A DNA stretch of 64,000 nucleotides from Fulvitalea axinellae (GCF_036492835.1 NZ_AP025314.1:1612001-1676000), one strand, 5' to 3'. Positions 55,181 to 62,788 are shown, numbered from the stretch's first letter. Notes: generated from the letters alone by a model not told the origin. Made by a program: numbers and translations.

Positions 55181-55270
55181 ATGACTCACAACACCGTATG
55201 TTGCTGTACGGAGTGTTGTTGCTGTGCCTGTATGGGCATGCGAGACGGCGTTTCAGCGATTTGGGAATAA
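55181..55270 (+). CDS. Poly-cysteine leader peptide 1 (29 aa)
   Basis: ATG at 55181, TAA at 55268-55270. Of 29 residues, 8 are Cys: residues 7-9, 12-15 and 17 (six TGT, two TGC codons). The peptide has no signal sequence or membrane segment. The frame ends 28 nt before an intrinsic terminator arm, and its last codons contain TTCAGCGA (55252-55259), complementary to that arm. It lies upstream of the sulfite reductase operon on the same strand. I read it as a regulatory leader whose translation measures charged tRNA-Cys. A metal-binding microprotein is the alternative. Longer frames across it on either strand are shadows. Confidence 0.82.
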   Translation: MTHNTVCCCTECCCCACMGMRDGVSAIWE

Positions 55271-55328
55271 CTATACACGAGCGTATAGAACAAAAAAAGC
55301 CCTCGCTGAAGAAGCGGGGGCTTTTTTT
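55252..55328 (+). promoter_or_regulatory. Attenuator 1: antiterminator/terminator pair
   Basis: Terminator: GCCCTCGCT (55299-55307), loop GAAGA, AGCGGGGGC (55313-55321), flanked by seven A and seven T. Antiterminator: TTCAGCGA (55252-55259) pairs perfectly with TCGCTGAA (55303-55310), consuming the terminator's 5' arm, so the two cannot coexist. CTATAC/GTATAG (55271-55288) forms a small hairpin right after the stop codon, inside the antiterminator loop. A ribosome stalled on the Cys codons leaves 55252-55259 free, while one at the stop codon covers it. Confidence 0.8.
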
Positions 55329-55468
55329 ATACGTTTAGAATTGAGAATAGAATTTTGGGAGGTACAATATTCGGCGAGGAATGGTTTCAAAGAATAAAAT
55401 CCTGAAAAGCAAATTGAATTAGATCGCTAGCGAAATATTCTTCGAGAAGAGAAACGAAGTTGAAAAAT

Positions 55469-55597
55469 ATGAGAACTCTGAACAACGTAATCGAAATGAT
55501 GTGTATGTGCTGTTGCCAGGCGTGTTGCGCCATGGTGTGCTGTATGTGTTGCTGTACACAATCGAATCGATATGCGTTTAAGGAGCCGAGCGTTTAG
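55469..55597 (+). CDS. Poly-cysteine leader peptide 2 (42 aa)
   Basis: ATG at 55469, TAG at 55595-55597. Of 42 residues, 11 are Cys (12, 14-16, 19, 20, 24, 25, 27-29) and 6 are Met (1, 10, 11, 13, 22, 26). Stretches read MMCMCCC and MVCCMCCC. As in leader 1, Cys codons are followed by about a dozen unrelated codons, a stop codon, a small hairpin and a terminator. It lies 198 nt after leader 1's stop codon and 115 nt before the sulfite reductase ATG. The methionines could add sensitivity to sulfur amino acids in general. Confidence 0.82.
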   Translation: MRTLNNVIEMMCMCCCQACCAMVCCMCCCTQSNRYAFKEPSV

Positions 55598-55653
55598 GTA
55601 AGTTTTACCGAATGCGAAAAAAGAAGCCTCCGCCGAACGCGGGGGCTTTTTTT
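55574..55653 (+). promoter_or_regulatory. Attenuator 2: antiterminator/terminator pair
   Basis: Terminator: GCCTCCGC (55626-55633), loop CGAAC, GCGGGGGC (55639-55646), then seven T. Antiterminator: GCGTTT (55574-55579) pairs with GAACGC (55635-55640, one G-U) and GGAG (55582-55585) with CTCC (55628-55631), destroying the terminator. An enclosed hairpin (GGTAA/TTACC, 55597-55609, extendable to 55590-55615 with wobbles) begins at the stop codon. The order of elements is the same as in attenuator 1 although the sequences differ. Confidence 0.72.
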
Positions 55654-55712
55654 GTGCCCGAAAAAGAAACCAGCCATTATTCCGAATATAATTTGCTTTA
55701 AAAATACCGATC

Positions 55713-57857
55713 ATGAGCCAGATTTCAGAGGTAGCCAAAAGAGACATCCAACAGTTGCGCCAGCGCATTGTCCAGTTTGAGAAAGGGGAGGTGCCGGAAG
55801 AGCGTTTCAAGGCTTTCCGTCTGACCCGCGGGGTATACGGACAGCGCCAGACAGGCGTCCACATGTTCCGGATCAAAGTGCCTTACGGCCGTCTGAACGC
55901 CGAGCAGTTGCGTGTGTTGGCGGATCTTTCCGACAAAAACTCAAACGGAAAACTCCACGCCACCACTCGCCAAAACTTCCAGATGCACTACGTGAAGTTG
56001 CAGGATACTCCCGCTATGTGGGAAGCTTTGGAAGAAGTGGGAGTGACTACCAAAGAAGCTTGTGGTAATACCGTACGTACCGTTACGGCTAGCCCGTACG
56101 CCGGAATTGACCCGAAAGAGCCTTTTGATGTTTCGCCTTACGCCGACGCCGTTACCCAGTTTTTCCTGCGCAACCCGATCTGCCAAGATATGGGACGAAA
56201 GGTCAAGATGGCGTTCTCCGCTCATGACGATGATTCCGCCTTTACGTACATCCACGATTTCGGAATGATTCCTCGCGTTCGTGTACAGGACGGGAAAGAG
56301 GAACGCGGTTTCCGCGTATTGATCGGTGGAGGGCTGGGTGCCCAAGCGATGATGGCTGTGGAGGCTTTCGATTTCTTGCCTGAAGATGAGCTGATTCCGT
56401 TTATCGAAGCTGGGCTGCGGGTGTTTGACCGCTACGGCGAGCGTAAGCGTAGGGAGAAAGCCCGTATGAAATTCTTGCTTGATCCGAAAAGGGGAATCGG
56501 TGCCGAAGAGTTTTTGAGATTGGTGGAAGAAGAACGCAAGGCTCTGTCGGCCCATACATTCAAGGTGGAAACTAACCACCCGAAATATGATTACCGGGCG
56601 CCGATTAAGCGAGTTCCTTACGAGTTCCCGAACAATAAGGACAAGTTCGAGGCTTGGAGAAAAGAAAACGTATTTGAGCAGAAGCAGACAGGCTTTTTCG
56701 CCGTAAAGGTTCGCTTGCGTTTGGGTAACCTTACCTCTGACCAAGCCCGCAAAGTCGCTGATATCGTAGAGTCCGCTACGCTTAACGATTTCCGTGTGAC
56801 GATAAACCAAGGCTTGTTACTCCGTTTCGCTACAGAGGAGGCTTTGCCTTTCATATTCAACAGGTTGAACGAAGCCGGTTTGGCCGATATTGGTTTCGGG
56901 ACGTTGGCGGATATCACCGCTTGCCCGGGCACCGATACCTGCAACTTGGGTGTGACAAACAGTACCGATATCAGCTTGGTGTTGGAAGATTTGTTGCGTG
57001 AGCGTTACCCTAGCCTGTCTTTGAGTGATCGGATCCATATCAAGATCAGCGGTTGCATGAACTCGTGCGGACAGCACATGGTGGCCGATATCGGATTCCA
57101 CGGTAGTTCGATCAGAGCTTCGGGCAAAGTGGTGCCGGCGCTTCAGGTAGTGATGGGCGGTGGCGTAGAGGAAGACGGCAAGGCGTTTATAGCCGAGAAA
57201 ATTATCAAGCTTCCGACCAAGCGTATCCCCAAGGCTTTGACAAAGGTATTGGATAACTATTTGGCGGAAGCCGAAGAAGGTGAGAGCTTCAAGTCTTATT
57301 ATTATAAAAAAGGCAAAAAGTATTTCTACGAATTGCTGAAGCCTTTGGCCCTGACTACTGACCTGAAACCCGAGGAATACATGGACTGGGGAACCGAGGT
57401 CTCGTTTAAGCCGGAAGTGGGCGTAGGCGAATGTGCCGGCGTAAGCTTCGATCTGGTATCGACGATTGTCGGTGATTCGGAAGACCGTTTGGAGCTTGCC
57501 GGTGAAGGTCTGGAAGACGGCGTTTGGGCTGATTCCATCTATAACAGCTATTCTTCGATGGTTATCGCCGCAAAGGCTTTGTTACTTGGCGCCGATATCG
57601 AAACGAATACACACCGCAAGTTGATCAAGCAATTTGTGGAGGCTTTTGAAGATACGGATTTGTTGAAAGTTGAAGGCGGTTTTGAAGAGTTTGTCTTGAG
57701 AATCAATAAACAGGAGCCTTCGGAAGAATTCGCGAATCTTTATTACAACGATGCCCGAAACTTCTTGGCTAAGGTAAAAGATTTCCGTGCCGAACAAGCC
57801 AAGAAAGAGAAAGCGGAAGAGGAGAAATTGGTAGTGGACAAATTCTATAGGGCCTAA
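55713..57857 (+). CDS. Ferredoxin-type assimilatory sulfite (nitrite/sulfite) reductase with C-terminal helical domain
   Basis: A 714-aa siroheme/4Fe-4S enzyme of the nitrite/sulfite reductase family. Two half-domains are visible, the first from LTRGVYGQRQTGVHMFRIKVP and the second from NVFEQKQTGFFAVKVR. The cluster ligands are ACPGTDTC (CX5C) and SGCMNSCG (CX3C). Residues about 590-714 form an extra HEPN-like helical tail absent from classical NirA/CysI. The family reduces sulfite to sulfide or nitrite to ammonia; the poly-Cys leaders upstream argue for sulfite. The next gene starts inside the stop codon (TAATG). Confidence 0.88.
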   Translation: MSQISEVAKRDIQQLRQRIVQFEKGEVPEERFKAFRLTRGVYGQRQTGVHMFRIKVPYGRLNAEQLRVLADLSDKNSNGKLHATTRQNFQMHYVKLQDTPAMWEALEEVGVTTKEACGNTVRTVTASPYAGIDPKEPFDVSPYADAVTQFFLRNPICQDMGRKVKMAFSAHDDDSAFTYIHDFGMIPRVRVQDGKEERGFRVLIGGGLGAQAMMAVEAFDFLPEDELIPFIEAGLRVFDRYGERKRREKARMKFLLDPKRGIGAEEFLRLVEEERKALSAHTFKVETNHPKYDYRAPIKRVPYEFPNNKDKFEAWRKENVFEQKQTGFFAVKVRLRLGNLTSDQARKVADIVESATLNDFRVTINQGLLLRFATEEALPFIFNRLNEAGLADIGFGTLADITACPGTDTCNLGVTNSTDISLVLEDLLRERYPSLSLSDRIHIKISGCMNSCGQHMVADIGFHGSSIRASGKVVPALQVVMGGGVEEDGKAFIAEKIIKLPTKRIPKALTKVLDNYLAEAEEGESFKSYYYKKGKKYFYELLKPLALTTDLKPEEYMDWGTEVSFKPEVGVGECAGVSFDLVSTIVGDSEDRLELAGEGLEDGVWADSIYNSYSSMVIAAKALLLGADIETNTHRKLIKQFVEAFEDTDLLKVEGGFEEFVLRINKQEPSEEFANLYYNDARNFLAKVKDFRAEQAKKEKAEEEKLVVDKFYRA

Positions 57858-58639
57858 TGATACGAGAACCGAAATTGACACTGGTAGGCGCCGGCCCCGG
57901 CGATCCGGAACTGTTGACGCTCAAGGCCGTTAGGATTTTGGCCGACGCCGATGTGGTATTGTACGACGCGCTGATCAACCCCGAAATATTGGGGCATATA
58001 AACAAAGGAGCCGAGCGGATTTTCGCAGGAAAGCGTTGTGGAAACCATTATATGACGCAAGACCGCATTAACGAAACCATCGTGCAAAAGGCCCTGGAGG
58101 GCAAGCATGTGGTAAGGCTCAAATGCGGTGATCCTTTCGTATTCGGAAGGGGGCATGAGGAATTGGAAGCTGCGAACGAACGCGGTATTCCCACCGAAGT
58201 GGTGCTTGGGGTTTCAAGCGTAAGCCTTCCCGGCCTTTACGGCGTACCGTTGACTAGGCGTGGTGTAAACGAAAGCTATTGGGTAGTAACGGCCGTGACC
58301 AAAAACGGCGAGGTTTCGAACGATTTGCGTTTGGCCGCGCAGTCCAGCGCGACGGTGGTTATCCTGATGGGATTGAAAAGAATAACCGAAATCATGGACA
58401 TCTTCGTGACGCAGGGCAAGGCGATGACACCGGCGGCCGTAATCGGAAAAGGCTCGCATCCTGACGGAGAGATTGTCTCCGGCAATGTGGCCACGCTCGC
58501 CGAAAAGGTTAAGAACTCCGAAATTCCCGCCCCGGCAATGATCGTAGTGGGAGAAGTGGCCCGAAACGCTTCCGAAGTGCCTTTGGACGGCCTTTATGAC
58601 GATTATCTCATTGAATCAAAATCTACGGCTTATGGCTGA
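57857..58639 (+). CDS. cobA: Uroporphyrinogen-III C-methyltransferase
   Basis: A 260-aa SAM-dependent methyltransferase making precorrin-2 from uroporphyrinogen III, the first committed step to siroheme, the cofactor of the reductase encoded just upstream. LVGAGPGDPELLTLKA near residue 10 and RLKCGDPFVFGRGHEE near residue 85 are diagnostic. Start and stop overlap both neighbours (TAATG with the reductase, 8 nt with the next gene), so the three are one translationally coupled operon. The two attenuators should govern all three. Confidence 0.95.
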   Translation: MIREPKLTLVGAGPGDPELLTLKAVRILADADVVLYDALINPEILGHINKGAERIFAGKRCGNHYMTQDRINETIVQKALEGKHVVRLKCGDPFVFGRGHEELEAANERGIPTEVVLGVSSVSLPGLYGVPLTRRGVNESYWVVTAVTKNGEVSNDLRLAAQSSATVVILMGLKRITEIMDIFVTQGKAMTPAAVIGKGSHPDGEIVSGNVATLAEKVKNSEIPAPAMIVVGEVARNASEVPLDGLYDDYLIESKSTAYG

Positions 58640-59222
58640 GCAACATACTGATCGCAATAAACTCTTTCCTGTTTTCCTGAAATTGGACGAACTCAAAGTC
58701 CTGATACTTGGAGGCGGGGCCGTGGGGCTTGAGAAGCTCAGCGCCTTATTGAAAAACGATCCTGAAGCGAACGTTCGCTTAGTGGGGCTTACGGTTCAGG
58801 ACGAAATAAAAACCTTGGGCGAGCGACACCCGAATGTGGAAGTGTTGGTGAAAAAGTTCGGTCTGGAAGATTTTGACGATGTGGACTTGGTAATCTTGGC
58901 TACTGACGACCGTGAACTGCACGTACGGGTTAAGAAAATGGCCAAAGCCTACAATCTGTTGGTCAACGTGGCCGACACTCCCGATCTCTGCGATTTCTAC
59001 CTTGGCTCCACGGTAAGCAAAGGCCCGCTGAAGATAGGAATCTCCACAAACGGCCTTTCGCCGACATTCTCGAAGCGATTCCGCGAACTGCTCGAAGAAG
59101 TGCTCCCTGACGAGACACCTAGGCTGATCCGTAGTTTGAACAAAGTACGCGAACGCCTCCGTGGCGATTTCGCTTTCAAAGTGAAGAAGCTGAACGAGTT
59201 GACCAGAGGATTGGTGGAGTAA
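58632..59222 (+). CDS. Precorrin-2 dehydrogenase / sirohydrochlorin ferrochelatase
   Basis: A 196-aa bifunctional protein like the N-terminal part of CysG or Met8. It has an NAD-binding LILGGGAVGLEKL motif near residue 22, the aspartate in ATDDRELH, and GISTNGLSP near residue 138. It oxidises precorrin-2 to sirohydrochlorin and inserts iron to give siroheme. ATG 58632 is chosen: it overlaps the cobA stop by 8 nt and gives family length; the frame opens at 58596. Here the CysG activities are split into two genes. It is the last gene, followed by a terminator. Confidence 0.9.
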   Translation: MAEQHTDRNKLFPVFLKLDELKVLILGGGAVGLEKLSALLKNDPEANVRLVGLTVQDEIKTLGERHPNVEVLVKKFGLEDFDDVDLVILATDDRELHVRVKKMAKAYNLLVNVADTPDLCDFYLGSTVSKGPLKIGISTNGLSPTFSKRFRELLEEVLPDETPRLIRSLNKVRERLRGDFAFKVKKLNELTRGLVE

Positions 59223-59262
59223 AGCAAAAAATTAAAATACCTCTAAATTCGGAATAAATGGT

Positions 59263-59305
59263 AAAATCCCGGCGGAACGGCTAACCGTATCCAACCGGGA
59301 TTTTT
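59263..59305. terminator. Terminator of the sulfite reductase operon
   Basis: AAAATCCCGG and CCGGGATTTTT pair, with inner ACGG/CCGT pairing in the loop. It lies between the operon and the convergent TlpA-like gene. Confidence 0.85.
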
Positions 59306-59327
59306 GTTTTGTCAAAAGGTCAAGCGC

Positions 59328-60812
59328 TTAGGCCGGTTCGCCTTCGTTGGCTAGCTTCCTGAGTTGTTTCTCAAGTTCTGTTTCGCCTTTTTCTACAGCC
59401 CTAGAAGGTCTAGGGGCGTCATAGTCCACAAGTTTTCCTTCTTTGTCAAAGATCATATAGACGGGAACCCAGTTGACATTCATGTGTCTGTAAAGGCGGT
59501 TGTTGAAGCCTTCTTTTACCCGAAATTGGTTATGCTTTGTTTTGGTAAGGTCGAATACGTTCTTCCATACTTTTTCACAATTGTCACCTTTACATTGGTC
59601 CAGTGTCAGGTACACGAATGAAACAGGCAAACCATCTAGTTTTTCTTTGAGTATTTTGGAGTAAGGCATAGCAACACGGCACGGCCCGCACCCTAATGAC
59701 CAAATATCCAAGTACACGGCTTTGCCGGCATGTTGGGCCATTATGTCACCGAATTTATGCTCAACGCCAGCGGTATCTATTACAATAGTTTCTGCAAATT
59801 CGGCGTGTAGAGGTTGACCGATCAGGGCTTGTTTTTCCTCATGTTTGTTTTTTGCCGCCAATACGGTTTTCAGTGATAGCGAATCAGTTTTCATTTTCAT
59901 GAATTTATCAAGTGTCACGCTATCAGGTTGGCCAAAGTCATATCTAGAGTTGATAATGGCGGCCATAAGGTACTCTTGGGATTTCCCTTTGATGGAGTCG
60001 TAGACCAAGACATCCCATGCCTCATCATAGCTTAAGGAAGTGTCGGCTTTCATGACATCCTTTCTCTTTTGGAAAAGATAATTACGGAGATCGCCAATGT
60101 AGTCTTTCGATTGGATTTTGTCGTCATGAATCCTATTGCTCAAAAGCCCGATAGTAGTGTAAGCCTCCGGGATATCTAGCGAATCCAAAGGTTTCTTAGC
60201 GGAATAAGAATAGCGCCTTGGGTAATTGCAAACGATATTTTCGAATTTGACTTGGGTATCAATCTTGAAAAAACTTTGAAACTCTTCACTTAGCTTGGCT
60301 TTGTTGGGGTATGCGCTAAGGAAGTCGAGCCTTTTCTTCTTTAGCTCTTCCATTTTCGGTAAAAACTCTTCCAAGTTGAGCTTGCCATTGTTGCTTGGAG
60401 CATAGAAGTTTCGGTTCCAAAGTTTAGCCTTTTCAAGCTCATACATAAAGTTGTTTTTTTCCGCTCCCCTGCCAGTAAACTGGATAGTGTCGGCGTCGAT
60501 GCTGATACTGAAATTATCTTTCGACATTAGGCAGATGTCATGATGGAAATTTCCTGAGCGGATACGTCCAGTAGCTAAGCCATTGACGGGAATCTCGATC
60601 TGAAAGTTCGAAGCGCTATCAACTTTTGCGATATGCGAAATTCCCTTTCGGGTAATCGGGTTGTCATTGATGTATTCGAACCGTACCTCTTTAATGTCGC
60701 CCGAAAGGATCTTGCCTTTGACGATAGCGAAGCCTTCCTTGCCTTGGGGAGCGGGAGGCTGGCAGGCGATAAACGCGAAAAGCGACATGCAGGCCAAAAT
60801 GATTTTTTTCAT
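59328..60812 (-). CDS. TlpA-like thioredoxin-fold lipoprotein
   Basis: A 494-aa protein anchored by a lipobox (LFAFIAC, Cys17). Residues about 20-330 are an uncharacterised N-terminal domain with helical character in its second half. The C-terminal thioredoxin/TlpA domain (from about residue 335) has the redox motif CGPC in IWSLGCGPCRVAMP and the cis-proline region VNWVPVYMIF. Such Bacteroidota proteins are periplasmic thiol-disulfide reductases. It converges on the siroheme operon without sharing its transcript. Confidence 0.88.
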   Translation of the reverse strand: MKKIILACMSLFAFIACQPPAPQGKEGFAIVKGKILSGDIKEVRFEYINDNPITRKGISHIAKVDSASNFQIEIPVNGLATGRIRSGNFHHDICLMSKDNFSISIDADTIQFTGRGAEKNNFMYELEKAKLWNRNFYAPSNNGKLNLEEFLPKMEELKKKRLDFLSAYPNKAKLSEEFQSFFKIDTQVKFENIVCNYPRRYSYSAKKPLDSLDIPEAYTTIGLLSNRIHDDKIQSKDYIGDLRNYLFQKRKDVMKADTSLSYDEAWDVLVYDSIKGKSQEYLMAAIINSRYDFGQPDSVTLDKFMKMKTDSLSLKTVLAAKNKHEEKQALIGQPLHAEFAETIVIDTAGVEHKFGDIMAQHAGKAVYLDIWSLGCGPCRVAMPYSKILKEKLDGLPVSFVYLTLDQCKGDNCEKVWKNVFDLTKTKHNQFRVKEGFNNRLYRHMNVNWVPVYMIFDKEGKLVDYDAPRPSRAVEKGETELEKQLRKLANEGEPA

Positions 60813-61101
60813 TGCTAAAAGTATTAAAGTTTAAATAATAAAAGGGTATGTAGGTGGAGTGATGTATCCAACAGCTAAAAGATCTTGTAATATACCTTTT
60901 TATTTTGAATGATAAGGGGATTGGAAGAAAAGGTGAGAATGGTCGGGGAATTCCCGTTGACTGTATTCTTTACCTCGCTTCTTTCGTCTTTTGGCCGAAA
61001 ACCAACATGCGGGTTTTGACGAAAACAGTGTGGATTTGTGGCTCTATTTTCCTTTGTTTCTGACTTCGCTATATTGCCTTCGGAAAGGGAAGGCCCTTAT
61101 G

Positions 61102-61135
61102 AATCCACGGAGTTTGATTATTCCGTGGATTTTTG
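61102..61135 (+). terminator. Orphan terminator-like hairpin
   Basis: AATCCACGGA (61102-61111) and TCCGTGGATT (61122-61131) form a perfect 10-bp stem with a 10-nt loop, followed by TTTT on the plus strand. No coding gene precedes it on that strand within 290 bp, so it may end a small RNA. Confidence 0.6.
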
Positions 61136-61160
61136 CATTAAAAGGAGGTGGTGAAAAGTC

Positions 61161-61298
61161 CTTAAGGGTTTGACCTGATTCTCTTAAGGGTTTCGGTCAA
61201 TTCTCTTAACTGTTTTCACAAATTCTCTTAAGCAAAATGGGTGAAACCCTTAAGAGAATTGGCTGATTGTCTTAAGAGATTTGCTCCAAGTGCTTAAG
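61161..61298. repeat. Seven CTTAAG hexamers at exact 22-bp spacing
   Basis: CTTAAG begins at 61161, 61183, 61205 (variant CTTAAC), 61227, 61249, 61271 and 61293: every interval is 22 bp. Left-hand units are preceded by ATTCT and right-hand units followed by AGAAT or AGATT, so the array is roughly symmetric about the middle unit. The 16-bp spacers are otherwise poorly conserved. Two helical turns per unit would put all hexamers on one DNA face. Confidence 0.85.
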
Positions 61299-61579
61299 AC
61301 AATGAATTTAACTGTTAGGAAACGACTGGAAACATGCTTGTCGTGGTAGGGATTTCAGTTTGTTTATCCGATTTTTCTTACTTGACGTGTCTCCGATTTT
61401 CCCCTTGGTTTAGGGTAGGGCCAAATAGTTTCATCTAATGGTATAAGAGCCCTCCGAATTGTCTGTGCGGGACTGTATTTTTACTATTGAAGTATTTTTT
61501 GTAATTTTTTAAAAGCAAAAGCTTGAAAAAGCCTTTGTACTTTTTGAACTAAGCCTAAACAACAAACAAATAACCCATT

Positions 61580-62758
61580 ATGAAAGAAGTATTTATAGTG
61601 AAAGCACTCCGTACGCCCATAGGATCTTTTATGGGAGGCTTGTCGCACCTAAGCGCTACCGAGCTGGGGAGTTTGGCCATAAAGGCTGTACTCGGCGAAG
61701 ATGGCGCTTTGGCCCCTGAAGTGGACGAGGTGTATATGGGAAACGTAATCTCTGCTAACTTGGGTCAAGCGCCCGCCCGCCAAGCCTCGTTGGGAGCGGG
61801 AATATCGCATGACGTACCCTGTACCACCATCAATAAAGTCTGCGCTTCCGGGATGAAGGCCGTAATGACCGGCGCCCAGTCCATTATGTGCGGTATGGCC
61901 GACGTAGTGGTAGCCGGCGGAATGGAAAGCATGTCGAACATCCCGTATTATGTGCCGAACGCCCGCAAGGGGTACAAATTCGGAGGAGGCGATTTTGTGG
62001 ATGGCTTGGTACGCGACGGCCTGCAGGAAGTGTATCACGATATGCCGATGGGCTGTTGCGGAGATCATTTGGCCAAGGAAACGGGTATAAGCAGGGAAGA
62101 GCAGGACGCTTACGCCGTGGAATCTTATCGCCGGGCAAAAGAAGCTACCGAATCGGGGCTTTTGACGAAAGAGATAGTGCCCGTGGAAATAAAACCCCGG
62201 AAGGGCGATCCGTATATGATGACGGAAGATGAGGAATATAAAAATGTGCGTCTTGAGAAGATTCCCAACCTGCGCCCGGCCTTCGGGAAGGAGGGTACGG
62301 TAACCGCAGCCAACGCCTCCACGCTGAATGACGGTGCCGCGGCCCTTTTGCTTATGAGCGCCGAAGCGGTGGAGCGTACCGGAATGAAGCCCATTGCCAA
62401 GATTGTCTCCTTCGCTGACGCCGCGCATGAGCCGATTTGGTTCACCACCGCGCCTTCGACGGCTTTGAATAAGGCTTTGGACAGGGCCGGAAAATCCGCT
62501 GGCGATATTGATTTTTATGAAATAAACGAGGCATTCTCTGGTGTGGCCATCGCAAACAATAAGCTATTGAGTCTCGATCCCGAAAAGGTTAATGTTTTTG
62601 GCGGAGCCGTTTCGTTAGGGCATCCATTAGGCTGTTCCGGCGCTAGAATTCTGGTGACTTTGCTGAATGTACTTTCCAATAAAGACGGAAAATACGGCGC
62701 CGCGGGCATCTGTAACGGCGGAGGCGGAGCCTCGGCCATGGTGGTGGAAAAGCTGTAA
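61580..62758 (+). CDS. Acetyl-CoA C-acetyltransferase (thiolase II)
   Basis: A 392-aa biosynthetic-type thiolase condensing two acetyl-CoA to acetoacetyl-CoA, or the reverse. Catalytic residues are visible: Cys in INKVCASGMKA near residue 88, His in EINEAFSG near 348 region, and the second Cys in CNGGGGAS near residue 380; GHPLGCSGAR is intact. Length is standard. It is monocistronic: a 767-bp gap with a regular CTTAAG array lies upstream and a terminator downstream. Confidence 0.95.
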   Translation: MKEVFIVKALRTPIGSFMGGLSHLSATELGSLAIKAVLGEDGALAPEVDEVYMGNVISANLGQAPARQASLGAGISHDVPCTTINKVCASGMKAVMTGAQSIMCGMADVVVAGGMESMSNIPYYVPNARKGYKFGGGDFVDGLVRDGLQEVYHDMPMGCCGDHLAKETGISREEQDAYAVESYRRAKEATESGLLTKEIVPVEIKPRKGDPYMMTEDEEYKNVRLEKIPNLRPAFGKEGTVTAANASTLNDGAAALLLMSAEAVERTGMKPIAKIVSFADAAHEPIWFTTAPSTALNKALDRAGKSAGDIDFYEINEAFSGVAIANNKLLSLDPEKVNVFGGAVSLGHPLGCSGARILVTLLNVLSNKDGKYGAAGICNGGGGASAMVVEKL

Positions 62759-62788
62759 AAAGCGGAACGTTCAAACGATAAGAAACAA

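Larger units (their letters stand above)
60813..61579. other. 767-bp intergenic region
   Basis: Longest gap in the window, between the divergent TlpA-like and thiolase genes. It contains a plus-strand terminator-like hairpin with no gene ahead of it (61102-61135) and a 22-bp-periodic array of CTTAAG hexamers (61161-61298). No open frame with a believable product was found. Confidence 0.7.

Noticed and set aside
55123..55338. A 71-codon plus-strand frame and an overlapping minus-strand frame (55427-55876) across the leader region
   Set aside because: They run straight through the terminator hairpin or antisense to the reductase, have no family resemblance, and are in a different frame from the Cys-rich leader, whose composition and position are far less likely by chance.
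55181..55597. Cys-rich leaders as metallothionein-like proteins
   Set aside because: Not excluded, but each is followed by a terminator with an alternative pairing inside the ORF and by sulfur genes, which fits attenuation better than metal storage.
61161..61298. CRISPR array interpretation of the CTTAAG repeats
   Set aside because: The repeated part is only 6-11 bp and the period 22 bp; CRISPR repeats are about 23-47 bp with similar-sized spacers, and no cas genes are present.
61161..61298. Plasmid origin iterons
   Set aside because: The spacing is iteron-like, but no replication initiator gene, DnaA boxes or partition genes are nearby and all surrounding genes are ordinary chromosomal ones.
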